Below are positions 1-6,161 of a DNA stretch of 9,761 bases, one piece after another. The first letter of the stretch is position 1, and each line of letters opens with the position of its first letter. The translations under genes were made by a program, and so were the position numbers. This DNA comes from Atopobium sp. UBA2090 (lineage in GTDB: Bacteria; Actinomycetota; Coriobacteriia; Coriobacteriales; Atopobiaceae). The DNA lies in contig DCZG01000124.1 of assembly GCA_002331575.1 (NCBI GenBank), positions 1 through 9,761 on the forward strand. Direction: 5' to 3'. A model generated the notes under the pieces. The model did not search any database and was not told where the DNA came from. It saw only the letters and a program-made list of their open reading frames with translations.

Positions 1-50
1 CAACTTACGCTGTTCCCAAGTTGTAGGGTTGGGAGTTGAAGCGCTCTTCT

Positions 51-91
51 CCCTCCCTGCCGTCGCCAGGTGTTCCTGACGGCGGGGAGGG
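51..91. repeat. long inverted repeat (hairpin)
   Basis: A 14-bp stem (51-64 with 78-91) closes with one G-T wobble around a 13-base loop. It lies downstream of the minus-strand gene that ends at 206, so it could help end that transcript. There is no T-run after the stem on either strand, so a classical intrinsic terminator is not shown. The pairing is seen directly; its role is inference. Confidence 0.45.
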
Positions 92-133
92 CGGCCGCGG
101 GAGGGCTTGGCTGCGGCCGTGGCGGCAGAGAGG

Positions 134-166
134 GGCGACCGCCCGGGTTTCTTCCGAGCGGTCGCC
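134..166. repeat. inverted repeat (hairpin)
   Basis: A perfect 9-bp stem (GGCGACCGC at 134-142, GCGGTCGCC at 158-166) encloses a 15-base loop, 40 bases beyond the stop codon of the minus-strand gene 206-613. It may be a 3'-end structure or terminator of that gene, but it lacks a T-tract. Confidence 0.45.
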
Positions 167-205
167 TTCCTGCCGTGAGCGGGGTCTGTGTTATGACGTC
201 CTAGG

Positions 206-613
206 TCACTCCTCGCTCTCCGCCCACTGCCAGGCGCCGATGAGGTGGCGGAGCTTCGCCTGGCGCTCTCCCGTCACGACGACGGAGACCACGTCGTGGC
301 GTATCGCGTCCACGTCGCCGTGGTCCGCGAGGTAGAGCAGGCAAGCGCGCCGCATTGTCGCGAGCTCGGCGGCTCCCACGTTGAGCTCGGGCATCCTGGC
401 CGAGCCCTCCTCGTAGCCGGAGATGACGGCTATGACCACCGTCTCGTCGCCGTCCGTGGCCACGATTGGCGCGTCCTCGCAGTCGCAGGACCAGCCGTCG
501 CCCGCGTGGACCTCGTATCCCCTGTGGGCGAGGTAGTCCCTCACGATGCCCACGCACGTGGCGACGAGACTCTCCTCGGTCACTGCTGTGGCGCTCTCTG
601 TCTTCTCGGTCAT
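206..613 (-). CDS. divergent YraN/UPF0102-like protein, catalytic residues apparently lost
   Basis: A 135-residue protein starting at ATG 613, preceded by a strong GGGAGG site five bases upstream; an in-frame upstream ATG at 661 lacks such a site. The order of features fits the UPF0102 (YraN) restriction-endonuclease-like fold: an N-terminal helix ending in RDYLAHRGYEV (about 25-35), a strand pair IVATDGDETVVIAVI (about 50-64), an arginine-rich helix (about 83-95), and a C-terminal RHDVVSVVV...LRHLIGAW block (105-128). This mirrors the family's R-F-D-V-V ... H-x-x-N-A-F ending. The family's usual G-E-I-D and E-V-K metal-site residues are here C-E-D-A and A-V-I, so nuclease activity is doubtful. 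CDC at 43-45 could bind metal. The family's function is poorly defined. The CDS is convincing, the family link is moderate, and no neighbour gene explains its role. Confidence 0.7.
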   Translation of the reverse strand: MTEKTESATAVTEESLVATCVGIVRDYLAHRGYEVHAGDGWSCDCEDAPIVATDGDETVVIAVISGYEEGSARMPELNVGAAELATMRRACLLYLADHGDVDAIRHDVVSVVVTGERQAKLRHLIGAWQWAESEE

Positions 614-653
614 GGTGACCTCCCTAGGACGTGGGAGGGCCCTTTGCCCTCCC
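614..653 (-). promoter_or_regulatory. leader hairpin that could mask the ribosome binding site
   Basis: On the minus strand an 8-bp perfect hairpin (653-646 with 640-633, loop AAAGG) lies just before the gene start at 613. Its 3' arm ends in CCCTCCC and could instead pair with the gene's own Shine-Dalgarno GGGAGG (624-619) across an 8-base loop. The two pairings exclude each other, as in a translational switch. The base pairing is seen; switching is inference, and GC-rich DNA makes chance pairing more likely. Confidence 0.35.
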
Positions 654-655
654 TC

Positions 656-1140
656 GCCCAACGAGCGGCAAGGCCCGCGCGGCGGGGCGGCGCGCCCTTG
701 CGGGCGTGGCGCGGCGCCGACCAGTCGCGCGGGCCGTCAGGGAGCGGGAAGAGGTGCTTGCTCCCTGTGCCAGCGTCTTGGGCGAGGGATGGCTTGGAGG
801 TGTCGGCGCGGAAGTGCGGCGAACTTCTGCACCGACCCGGCGCGGGGGCGACCTCCGCTGCCGCGCCGGCCGGGCGCTTTCGGCGACCGCGAGGATAGGG
901 GATGCCGACGATGTCCCCGGCGCAGCGGATGTCGGAAGGGCACATCCGCCCCGATGTCCCCACGCTCCCGCAGGAGCGTGGGGACCGACTTGCAACTCAC
1001 GCAGCGCCCAGCCCGCACGATGAGGATGACCCTACCGCGCAGGGAAGCCGCCTCCCGCATGGGAGTGCGCCTCGGTCGCCTCGGCGAGTTCCCTTAACAA
1101 ACGCCTTAGGAAGCACATCGCGGCGTCCGCAGCGTCACTT
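656..1140. other. non-coding stretch rich in strong hairpins
   Basis: No convincing gene is visible; the open frames here are GC-driven and low-complexity. Several strong dyads stand out. There is a perfect 8-bp stem at 738-745/760-767. A 14-bp stem with one mismatch and one wobble pairs 802-815 with 823-836 (7-base loop). A perfect 8-bp stem pairs 925-932 with 942-949. A perfect 13-bp stem with a CGCA tetraloop pairs 956-968 with 973-985. The motif GATGTCCCC occurs at 910-918 and 953-961. This may be a structured RNA, a long leader of the minus-strand gene, or degraded sequence. Confidence 0.4.
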
Positions 1141-1317
1141 GGCGCCGAAGAGAGGTCGACGTTTTCCAGGATTGCCGAGATGCCCTTCTCCGCGAACGCG
1201 ACCGTCCACTATGCCGAGACCTTCATCGTGCCGGCTGCGGCTGGTGACTACCTCATTCGACCGTCCGAAGGGTTGGCTTCGGTCAAAGTGCTCCAGGCGA
1301 AGGTGCGTGCCAACTGA
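1141..1317 (+). pseudogene. 3' remnant of a cupin / ManA-like sugar-phosphate isomerase gene
   Basis: In the frame ending with TGA at 1315-1317 the translation contains HYAETFIVPAAAGDYLIRP and ends SVKVLQAKVRAN. The block E-T-F-I-V-P-A-x-x-G-x-Y-x-I followed by K-V-L-x-A-x-V is the pattern seen at the end of class I mannose-6-phosphate isomerases and related cupins: the last jelly-roll strands. The frame stays open back to about 1030, but upstream residues look random and no start with a ribosome site precedes the block. The catalytic N-terminal domain and metal ligands are absent. It is therefore most likely the leftover 3' end of a deleted gene. The family call rests on a short motif and is tentative. 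Confidence 0.4.
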
Positions 1318-1439
1318 TGTAGGCGCACACCAGGGGGGAGTTTCCCCGTCACGCGGCAAAGGTCATCTTCGAGGCCTGCCTCCTCGGACCAAAACAGGCC
1401 ACGCTAGCCGCATCTTTGTTCCCACCAGAATTGAGAGCA

Positions 1440-1448
1440 TGCTATACT
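1440..1448 (+). promoter_or_regulatory. extended -10 promoter element upstream of the TspO-like gene
   Basis: TGC-TATACT is a 5-of-6 match to the -10 consensus, with a TG extension one base upstream. No good -35 lies at normal spacing; the nearest T-rich hexamer, TTGTTC at 1416-1421, is 21 bases away. Transcription would begin near 1455, giving a leader of about 100 bases before the ATG at 1555. The region just upstream (1318-1439) shows no gene. Confidence 0.45.
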
Positions 1449-1554
1449 CGTTGCATCATTTACTTGAGGCACTGTCTGTTGCGTCAGGTTTTAAGTGGTT
1501 TGCGGCGACAGATGTGCCGCATCTTCTGTGCTCTTGAGAAGGCGGGCGGTCTTG

Positions 1555-2361
1555 ATGATGCTAGGCAGACGCGTAAAGCTGGCCACGGCCATCTCTTTCG
1601 TGGTGATGCTGCTTGTGAACTATGGCGCGAATGCGTTTCGGTTGAACGGCATGACCACTGCGGACGTATCCGGCATCTACCAGACCCCGCTGACGCCGGC
1701 GGGCTATACGTTCGCCATATGGGGACTGATCTATACGCTCCTCCTGCTGCACGTCCTCTTCGCATGCGGTCTGTTCAAGGCCGAGCAACCCTCTCTGACC
1801 GCAGATGATGCCGACCGTATCGAGAGGGCCTTCGTCATATCGTCGCTTGCGAACTGCGCCTGGATCCTCGCGTGGCAGTATCTGCTCATCCCGCTGTCCT
1901 TGGTTCTGATCGTCGTCATCTTTGCATGTTTGATTACCATCGCCATCGTCCTGAGGAGAGCCGTGCTATCGGCTCGGGAGGTTCTCCTGATAGGGGTCCC
2001 CTTCGGTGTCTATCTGGGATGGATCACCGTGGCGGTGCTCCAGAACGTCTGCGTCCTCCTCGCAAGCCTCGGCGCATGGACCGCCGAGGGGTCGCTTCCC
2101 GATATCCTAGCGATGCTCATTCTCGTCGTGGGTCTGGTGGTCGTGGCCGTTCTCGTCTGGCTCAACCGCGAAGTTTCCTATCCTCTTGTTGCCATCTGGG
2201 CCTATGTGGGGATACTCGTCCGATACGCATCGTCGACAAGCCTCATGAACTCTCATGCGGCCATCGCCGTGACGCTGGGGGCATGTATCGTGGTCTTCGT
2301 GGCAATGACCGTCATGGTTTTCTCCAAGCGGATGCGTAGCAAAGGAAAAAGCGAAGAATAG
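1555..2361 (+). CDS. TspO/MBR-family-like integral membrane protein
   Basis: A 268-residue hydrophobic protein with about eight predicted membrane segments (roughly 9-22, 47-66, 86-103, 106-130, 140-165, 178-198, 205-222, 230-255). The stretch NAFRLNGMTT, then TPAGYTFAIWGLIY (47-60), is the hallmark of the long bacterial relatives of TspO (tryptophan-rich sensory protein). PFGVYLGWITVA and WAYVGILVRY fit later helices of the same group. Canonical TspO is shorter (about 160 residues, five helices) and binds porphyrins and sterols; the ligand of this longer group is not known to me. Two adjacent ATGs (1555 and 1558) could start it. GAGAAGG at 1535-1541 is the best but distant ribosome site. The GTG at 1495 would add an unlikely arginine-rich, non-hydrophobic leader. 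It appears to be a single-gene transcript. Confidence 0.8.
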   Translation: MMLGRRVKLATAISFVVMLLVNYGANAFRLNGMTTADVSGIYQTPLTPAGYTFAIWGLIYTLLLLHVLFACGLFKAEQPSLTADDADRIERAFVISSLANCAWILAWQYLLIPLSLVLIVVIFACLITIAIVLRRAVLSAREVLLIGVPFGVYLGWITVAVLQNVCVLLASLGAWTAEGSLPDILAMLILVVGLVVVAVLVWLNREVSYPLVAIWAYVGILVRYASSTSLMNSHAAIAVTLGACIVVFVAMTVMVFSKRMRSKGKSEE

Positions 2362-2734
2362 TTCCTTTGCCATGGATTCACGCATGCGGAGAGCCCTTTT
2401 CGACGGCGGTCTTCGCGCGGCGTGACCCCGCATTGGGTGCGTGAGCTTCATCACCTCGCCAGGGATGACATATGATCTGGCCATCGGCCATGTTTCCCGC
2501 CATCGTCCTGTTGGGACACGAAGCTTCCCCCCGCTAATGAAATGGAAATCAACCACCCATCTCAACCATCTGGTTGATGCTGCCCTTGTCTCATCCGCAT
2601 AGGATCGCAACTGTCGATTGCAACCAATTCTTGCCCGTTCTGCAAAGCAGAGATGCTTGAGGCAACGAAGTGGCAACCGACATGATTCCACTGTTCGTAG
2701 TGGACATCTATGAGAGACGAAGGAGACAAGGCAT
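2362..2734 (+). other. intergenic control region before the ABC exporter operon
   Basis: This 373-base stretch has no gene. It contains the operator-like dyad described separately (2548-2578), a perfect 6-bp dyad TCCACT/AGTGGA at 2687-2704, and a small TCTGC-AAA-GCAGA hairpin at 2639-2651. A TATGAT at 2471-2476 is a possible -10, with only a poor TTCATC (2447-2452) as -35. AAGGAG at 2720-2725, nine bases before the ATG, is the ribosome binding site of the ATPase gene. The size of the region and the number of dyads suggest regulated expression. Confidence 0.5.
2548..2578 (+). promoter_or_regulatory. candidate operator: palindrome plus extra half-site
   Basis: TCAACCA-TC-TGGTTGA (2562-2577) is a perfect 7-bp palindrome with a 2-base spacer. 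A further direct copy of the half-site TCAACCA lies at 2549-2555, 13 bases upstream. The arrangement resembles a binding site for a dimeric repressor or activator controlling the exporter. No regulator gene is in the window, so the protein is unknown. Confidence 0.4.
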
Positions 2735-3700
2735 ATGGAATCGTTACTGTCCGTTCGGGGCCTGACCAAGAGCTTCAAGGGAAACCAAGTGCTCTGTGGA
2801 ATTGGCTTTGATGTCATACCAGGAGAGGTGCTCTGCATCCTTGGACCCAATGGGGCGGGAAAGAGCACGACCATCAACATCCTCACGGCAACCCTTGCGG
2901 CTGACAAGGGGGAGATTCGTTTTGGGGGGAAGCCCATCACGGACAACCTGCGCGCCTACAAGCAGCAGCTCGGGATCGTTCCCCAAGACATCGCCCTCTA
3001 CGAGGAACTCTCGGCCGAGCGGAACCTGCGCTTCTTCGCGTCGCTCTATGGCCTTCGTGGAAGCAGGCTCGATGCGGCGGTCGAGGAGGCACTCGCGTTC
3101 GCCGAGCTCGTCGACCGTCGCCACGACCAGGTGAAGACCTTCTCGGGCGGTATGAAGCGCAGGCTCAACATCGCATGTGCCATCGCACACCATCCGACCC
3201 TCGTCATCATGGACGAGCCAACCGTCGGCATCGACCCACAGAGAAGGAATCACATCCTCGAATCGATCCTGCGTCTTCGCGACGGAGGGACGACCGTCAT
3301 CTACACCACCCACTACATGGAGGAGGTCGGGGCGATCTCCTCGCGCATCATCGTCCTCGACCACGGCGCCATCATCGCCGAGGGAACCAAGGAGAGCCTG
3401 AAGGAGTCCATCGCGAGCGAGCGCCACTGTCTTGTGGAGGTCGACGTCCCGGAGACGACAAGCGATGACACGACGGTCCTGCGTTCCGTTCGTGAGAGCC
3501 TCTTCTCGGTCGATGGGGTGAAGTCCGTCAGCATCGAGGGAGCGACCATCGACGTCACCTCGGTGGCAGGAATCGAGAACGTCGATGGCATCGTGTCGGC
3601 GATCGTAGGTCAGGGTCTGCCCATCAAGAACATGACGAGCGTACCCGTGAGCCTTGAGATGGTCTTCCTCAAGCTCACCGGCCGCAAGCTCCGCGACTAG
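2735..3700 (+). CDS. ABC transporter ATP-binding protein (ABC-2 exporter type)
   Basis: A 321-residue cytoplasmic ATPase that would power the membrane partner encoded next. All nucleotide-binding motifs are present and in order: Walker A GPNGAGKST (37-45), Q-loop glutamine 84 in IVPQD, signature FSGGMKRRL (136-144), Walker B LVIMDE (156-161), D-loop VGIDP (164-168) and switch histidine 193 in TTHYMEE. The signature starts with F rather than the usual L. The roughly 90 residues after about 230 form the C-terminal extension common in the DrrA/NatA/CcmA-like group (drug, sodium or lantibiotic export). The start is fixed by AAGGAG nine bases upstream. The stop is 10 bases before the permease start, so the genes are co-transcribed. 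The substrate cannot be read from the sequence; an antimicrobial or lipid-like compound is a reasonable guess for an ATPase plus two permeases (LnrLMN-like layout). Confidence 0.92.
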   Translation: MESLLSVRGLTKSFKGNQVLCGIGFDVIPGEVLCILGPNGAGKSTTINILTATLAADKGEIRFGGKPITDNLRAYKQQLGIVPQDIALYEELSAERNLRFFASLYGLRGSRLDAAVEEALAFAELVDRRHDQVKTFSGGMKRRLNIACAIAHHPTLVIMDEPTVGIDPQRRNHILESILRLRDGGTTVIYTTHYMEEVGAISSRIIVLDHGAIIAEGTKESLKESIASERHCLVEVDVPETTSDDTTVLRSVRESLFSVDGVKSVSIEGATIDVTSVAGIENVDGIVSAIVGQGLPIKNMTSVPVSLEMVFLKLTGRKLRD

Positions 3701-3710
3701 GGGGGCGACG

Positions 3711-4451
3711 ATGAGAGACTTTCTTCCGATCTTCGAGATGGATGTGCGCAACCTGTTTCGCAACCCCGTGCTGATTGGCTACAACACGGTGTTTGCCGGT
3801 GGGCTCATCCTCATCATAGGATGGCTCATGGGAGACTCCTATGCCCGCGTGAGCGACGCCTACCAGTACTATGCCATCACCCTTCTCGTGTATGGCACGT
3901 TCAGTGGGGCCATGACGGCAACCAACTGCTTCATGGAGCGTGACATCAAGAAGCCGAACCTTCGCATCATCTACTCGCCGGCCGGCGGCTCGTCCGTCTG
4001 GCTCTCGAAGATGCTCGCCTCCTTCGTGTTCGATTACGCGCTGCACATCGTGCTCCTGATCCTCTGTGGCACCTTGCTCGGCGTCACCTTCGGTTCGAAC
4101 CCGCTTGCCTTCATCGTTCTCATGGCTCCCGCCGAGCTTTTCGGAACGGCATTGGGCACCTTCGGCTGTTGCGTGCTTCACAGCGAGGAGCTTGCGAGCA
4201 CCGTGCTCAGCTTGGTCGTGAGCCTGCTGTGCGTTCTTGGAGGCACGTTCTTCTCGCCAGACGCCCTTGGAGGGCCCGTTGCGACGATCTCGCTTCTGTC
4301 ACCCGTGCGGTGGTTCGACGATGCCTTCTTCGCGATGGCCTGCGACAACGACCTCTCGTCGTTCTGGCCGGTCTTCTTGGGGTGCTCCGTCGCGATCGCA
4401 GTGCTCGTCATTGGATGCAAGCACTTCTTCAGAACGGAGGACTACCTGTGA
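3711..4451 (+). CDS. ABC-2 type transporter permease
   Basis: A 246-residue membrane protein with about six membrane segments (roughly 21-40, 52-72, 102-125, 131-156, 161-181 and 214-237). It has the layout of ABC-2 permeases: a short cytoplasmic N-terminus, a loop with the ERDIKKPNLRIIYSPAG coupling stretch (76-92), and the late SPVRWFDDAFFAM motif (197-209), seen in many family members between the last two helices. The start ATG at 3711 is preceded by AGGGGGG. In-frame upstream codons (to 3654) read through the end of the ATPase gene and are not used. Its stop overlaps the start of a second permease (GTGA at 4448-4451), which suggests translational coupling. It would form the channel with the ATPase and probably with the second permease, which is broken here. 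Confidence 0.88.
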   Translation: MRDFLPIFEMDVRNLFRNPVLIGYNTVFAGGLILIIGWLMGDSYARVSDAYQYYAITLLVYGTFSGAMTATNCFMERDIKKPNLRIIYSPAGGSSVWLSKMLASFVFDYALHIVLLILCGTLLGVTFGSNPLAFIVLMAPAELFGTALGTFGCCVLHSEELASTVLSLVVSLLCVLGGTFFSPDALGGPVATISLLSPVRWFDDAFFAMACDNDLSSFWPVFLGCSVAIAVLVIGCKHFFRTEDYL

Positions 4452-4609
4452 AGACGTTCGCAAGGACATTCCGCGTCGTGCTCACGAACGACCTCGTGCG
4501 CGCGAAGGCGCAGTCGGTAGGCATCGTCATATACATGCTGGCAACGCTCGTCTCGATGGCGCTTGGTCTCTACCTGAACGAGACGCAGCAGGTGAAGGCT
4601 CGGTTTTGA
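4448..4609 (+). pseudogene. truncated second ABC permease (N-terminal 53 residues only)
   Basis: Starting at GTG 4448, which overlaps the previous stop codon, the frame reads KTFARTFRVVLTNDL, then a membrane helix GIVIYMLATLVSMALGLYL (about 26-44), then stops at TGA 4607-4609. ABC-2 permeases of this type are normally 230-400 residues, so this is only the cytoplasmic lead-in and first helix. No other frame downstream continues with membrane helices, so this is not a simple frameshift. The rest of the gene has been replaced by unrelated sequence at about 4600-4610. If the exporter needs both permeases, the operon is no longer functional. The short stub could still be made. Confidence 0.75.
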
Positions 4610-4750
4610 CATCTGGTTCCATTCTAACCAGCCGGGATTGGCGGTCAATCGGGTTCGTGGTCTGGACGTCGCCATGCTAACGGTGGCGGTGTGCTCGCAT
4701 TCTGGGGCTGGCGACTGGTATTGAAGGACTGGGTCGCCTGCGACTTCCCG
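4610..4750. other. junction sequence between broken exporter and AbiE module
   Basis: No gene is visible. Two small hairpins follow each other directly: CTGGTT/AACCAG (4613-4631, 7-base loop) and GATTG/CAATC (4636-4650, 5-base loop). A further dyad GGCGAC/GTCGCC spans about 4707-4735. The first pair sits right at the point where permease homology ends, as an insertion-sequence end or terminator would. I do not recognise a named insertion sequence. Confidence 0.4.
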
Positions 4751-5575
4751 CTACCGTGCGGCATCGATGCGGGCGACGAGCCCGTTGGCCCACTCGATGG
4801 CCTCTGAGAGATCGCTCAGCACGTCGAGCCCCTCCGCCTGGGCGGCGTAGAGCTCGCCCCAGCCCTCTCCGGAGACGACCCTGGGCGGCCACTTCTGCGC
4901 CTTCCGGTAGGCGAAGAGCCTCACGCAGACCCGCCTCGTGCGCGCCAGGTCCACGTCGGCGTTGCCCATTATGAGCTGGAGGTCGACGAGGTCGCGCACG
5001 CGGTCGCCGCCGCTCGTGAGCCCGTGGAGCTTCTGAGCCACCTGGTAGCAGAGGTCCATGAGGGCCACGTCCCCGACGTCGGGGAACCCGAGCCTCCCGA
5101 GGGCGTCCGAGGCCTCTGCCTGGCTGGTCACGTCTGCCCGCTCGGCGTCGCCGACCTCGTCGAACCCCACCTCGAAGGGCACCGTGCACCACGGCTTTCC
5201 CAGGTAGGAGAGCTTCACGTCGAAGGGGCGCATCACGTACTCGCCGGGGATGCCCGGTGGCGCGGCGGGCTCGCGGCGCACGACGCGCCCGGTGAAGCCC
5301 TCCCATCCGGCGGCGAGCGCCTCGGACAGCCTCGCCGCGTACTCGTCCGGGTCGCTCGCCGTGGCGGTGTCGAGGTCGGTCGTGTAGCGCGTGGCCCCGG
5401 ACCCGAAGCGCATCCTGACGGCGCTTCCGCCCTTCACGACCCCGTCGGGCAGCATCTGTGCCACTATCGCGTTCGCCACGAGGGTGCGCATGCGCACGTA
5501 TCCGTCGGCGGTGCCGCCGGAGGCCCTCCGGATGGCGTCGTCCAGGTGCCTCATGCTGTTCGGGCGCCTAGGCAT
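4751..5575 (-). CDS. abiEii: AbiEii-like nucleotidyltransferase toxin (type IV toxin-antitoxin)
   Basis: A 274-residue protein of the AbiEii/AbiGii family (DNA polymerase beta-like nucleotidyltransferase). The hallmark KGGSAVRMRFG...RYTTDLD (48-69) carries the G-S motif and the D-x-D metal site (Asp67, Asp69). A second conserved block, YQVAQKLHGLTSGGDRVRDLVDL, about 205-228, is the family's K...R-D-l-x-D-L region. Family members transfer nucleotides, in some cases to tRNA acceptor ends, and halt growth of phage-infected cells; this follows from the family and is not shown here. I chose ATG 5575, preceded by GGGGGAGG, over the GTG/ATG-type start at 5605 that lies deep in the partner gene. It overlaps the end of abiEi by 8 bases, the usual antitoxin-first order. 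All catalytic residues appear intact. Confidence 0.87.
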   Translation of the reverse strand: MPRRPNSMRHLDDAIRRASGGTADGYVRMRTLVANAIVAQMLPDGVVKGGSAVRMRFGSGATRYTTDLDTATASDPDEYAARLSEALAAGWEGFTGRVVRREPAAPPGIPGEYVMRPFDVKLSYLGKPWCTVPFEVGFDEVGDAERADVTSQAEASDALGRLGFPDVGDVALMDLCYQVAQKLHGLTSGGDRVRDLVDLQLIMGNADVDLARTRRVCVRLFAYRKAQKWPPRVVSGEGWGELYAAQAEGLDVLSDLSEAIEWANGLVARIDAAR

Positions 5576-6158
5576 GGGCGCCCACCTCCCCCTCGATCTC
5601 CGCAAGCTCTGCTGGCGTGACGTAGCCCATCCTCGCTGCCTCGCGCGCCGCGTCGACGGCGCGGGCGGGTCCCAGGGTCCTCGTCGCCTCGCGGATCGCG
5701 TCGGCGGCCTTCTGGCAGGCTATGCCCTCGTACAGCGTGACCCTGTCCGGGTGCCTCCGCCAGACGAGCCTCACGCCCTCGCCGAGGCTGCGCCTGGTCC
5801 TCCTGGGCGTCGCCACCCGGATTGCGCGCGGGTCGGTGGGGCAGAGCCCGAGGAGCGCCACCACGGACTCGCCGTAGAGGTAGGCGCCCTCGCCCGCGGC
5901 CCTCACGGCAATCGCGTAGGGGGCCTGCTCCTGGTAGGGCCACACGGGCACTCGGTAGACGCCGCGGGCGACGCGCTCGAGCCTGCCGCGCGCCGCGTAC
6001 TGCACCACCTCCGCGTCGGAGGCGCCGAGTGCCCTCGCGTCCGCGGACGTCACGAGGCCGTAGTCGTCGGCCGCTCCGTATATGTCATCTATCTTAGCCA
6101 TGGCAATAGTATAGCGAAGACACTCTACATTTGACACATCCTCAATTGTACGCTTCAT
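5568..6158 (-). CDS. abiEi: AbiEi-like antitoxin, winged-helix repressor
   Basis: About 196 residues. The segment DDIYGAADDYGLVTSADARALGASDAEVVQYAARGRLERVARGVYRVP is the N-terminal winged helix-turn-helix typical of AbiEi (AbiEi_4 type). It is followed by a mixed domain with YLYGESVVALLGL and a C-terminal helical part. Type IV antitoxins repress their own operon through this domain and counter the toxin without stable binding; this is family knowledge. The start is uncertain. ATG 6158 has an ideal GGAGGA seven bases upstream. ATG 6101 (MAKIDDIYG, 177 residues) matches the usual beginning of the family, and has TATACT ending seven bases before it, as in a leaderless transcript. It is co-directional with, and translationally coupled to, abiEii. 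Confidence 0.85.
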   Translation of the reverse strand: MKRTIEDVSNVECLRYTIAMAKIDDIYGAADDYGLVTSADARALGASDAEVVQYAARGRLERVARGVYRVPVWPYQEQAPYAIAVRAAGEGAYLYGESVVALLGLCPTDPRAIRVATPRRTRRSLGEGVRLVWRRHPDRVTLYEGIACQKAADAIREATRTLGPARAVDAAREAARMGYVTPAELAEIEGEVGAHA

Positions 6159-6161
6159 AAT
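6131..6161 (+). promoter_or_regulatory. possible plus-strand promoter facing the integrase gene
   Basis: A perfect -35 hexamer TTGACA (6131-6136) is followed after 19 bases by CATAAT (6156-6161, 5 of 6 to consensus). The spacing is longer than ideal. Transcription would run rightward, away from abiEi and antisense to the integrase. No plus-strand gene lies downstream, so it would make an antisense RNA or be fortuitous. Confidence 0.3.

Noticed and set aside
953..990. CRISPR-like repeat (13-bp stem, GTCCCCACGC arm)
   Set aside because: Only one full copy exists. The GATGTCCCC motif recurs 43 bases away, but the rest does not repeat at any regular period and no cas gene is present.
902..1537. 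Plus-strand frame of 211 codons
   Set aside because: Arginine/serine/proline-rich composition from GC bias, no ribosome site, and it overlaps the isomerase-like remnant and the TspO promoter in another frame.
2341..2368. AAAGGAA/TTCCTTT dyad at the end of the TspO-like gene
   Set aside because: Seven A/T-rich pairs with a 14-base loop and no long T-run make a weak stem, not enough to call a terminator.
2107..3763. Long minus-strand frames opposite the TspO and ABC genes
   Set aside because: They are mirror frames of strongly supported plus-strand genes and show no recognisable motif.
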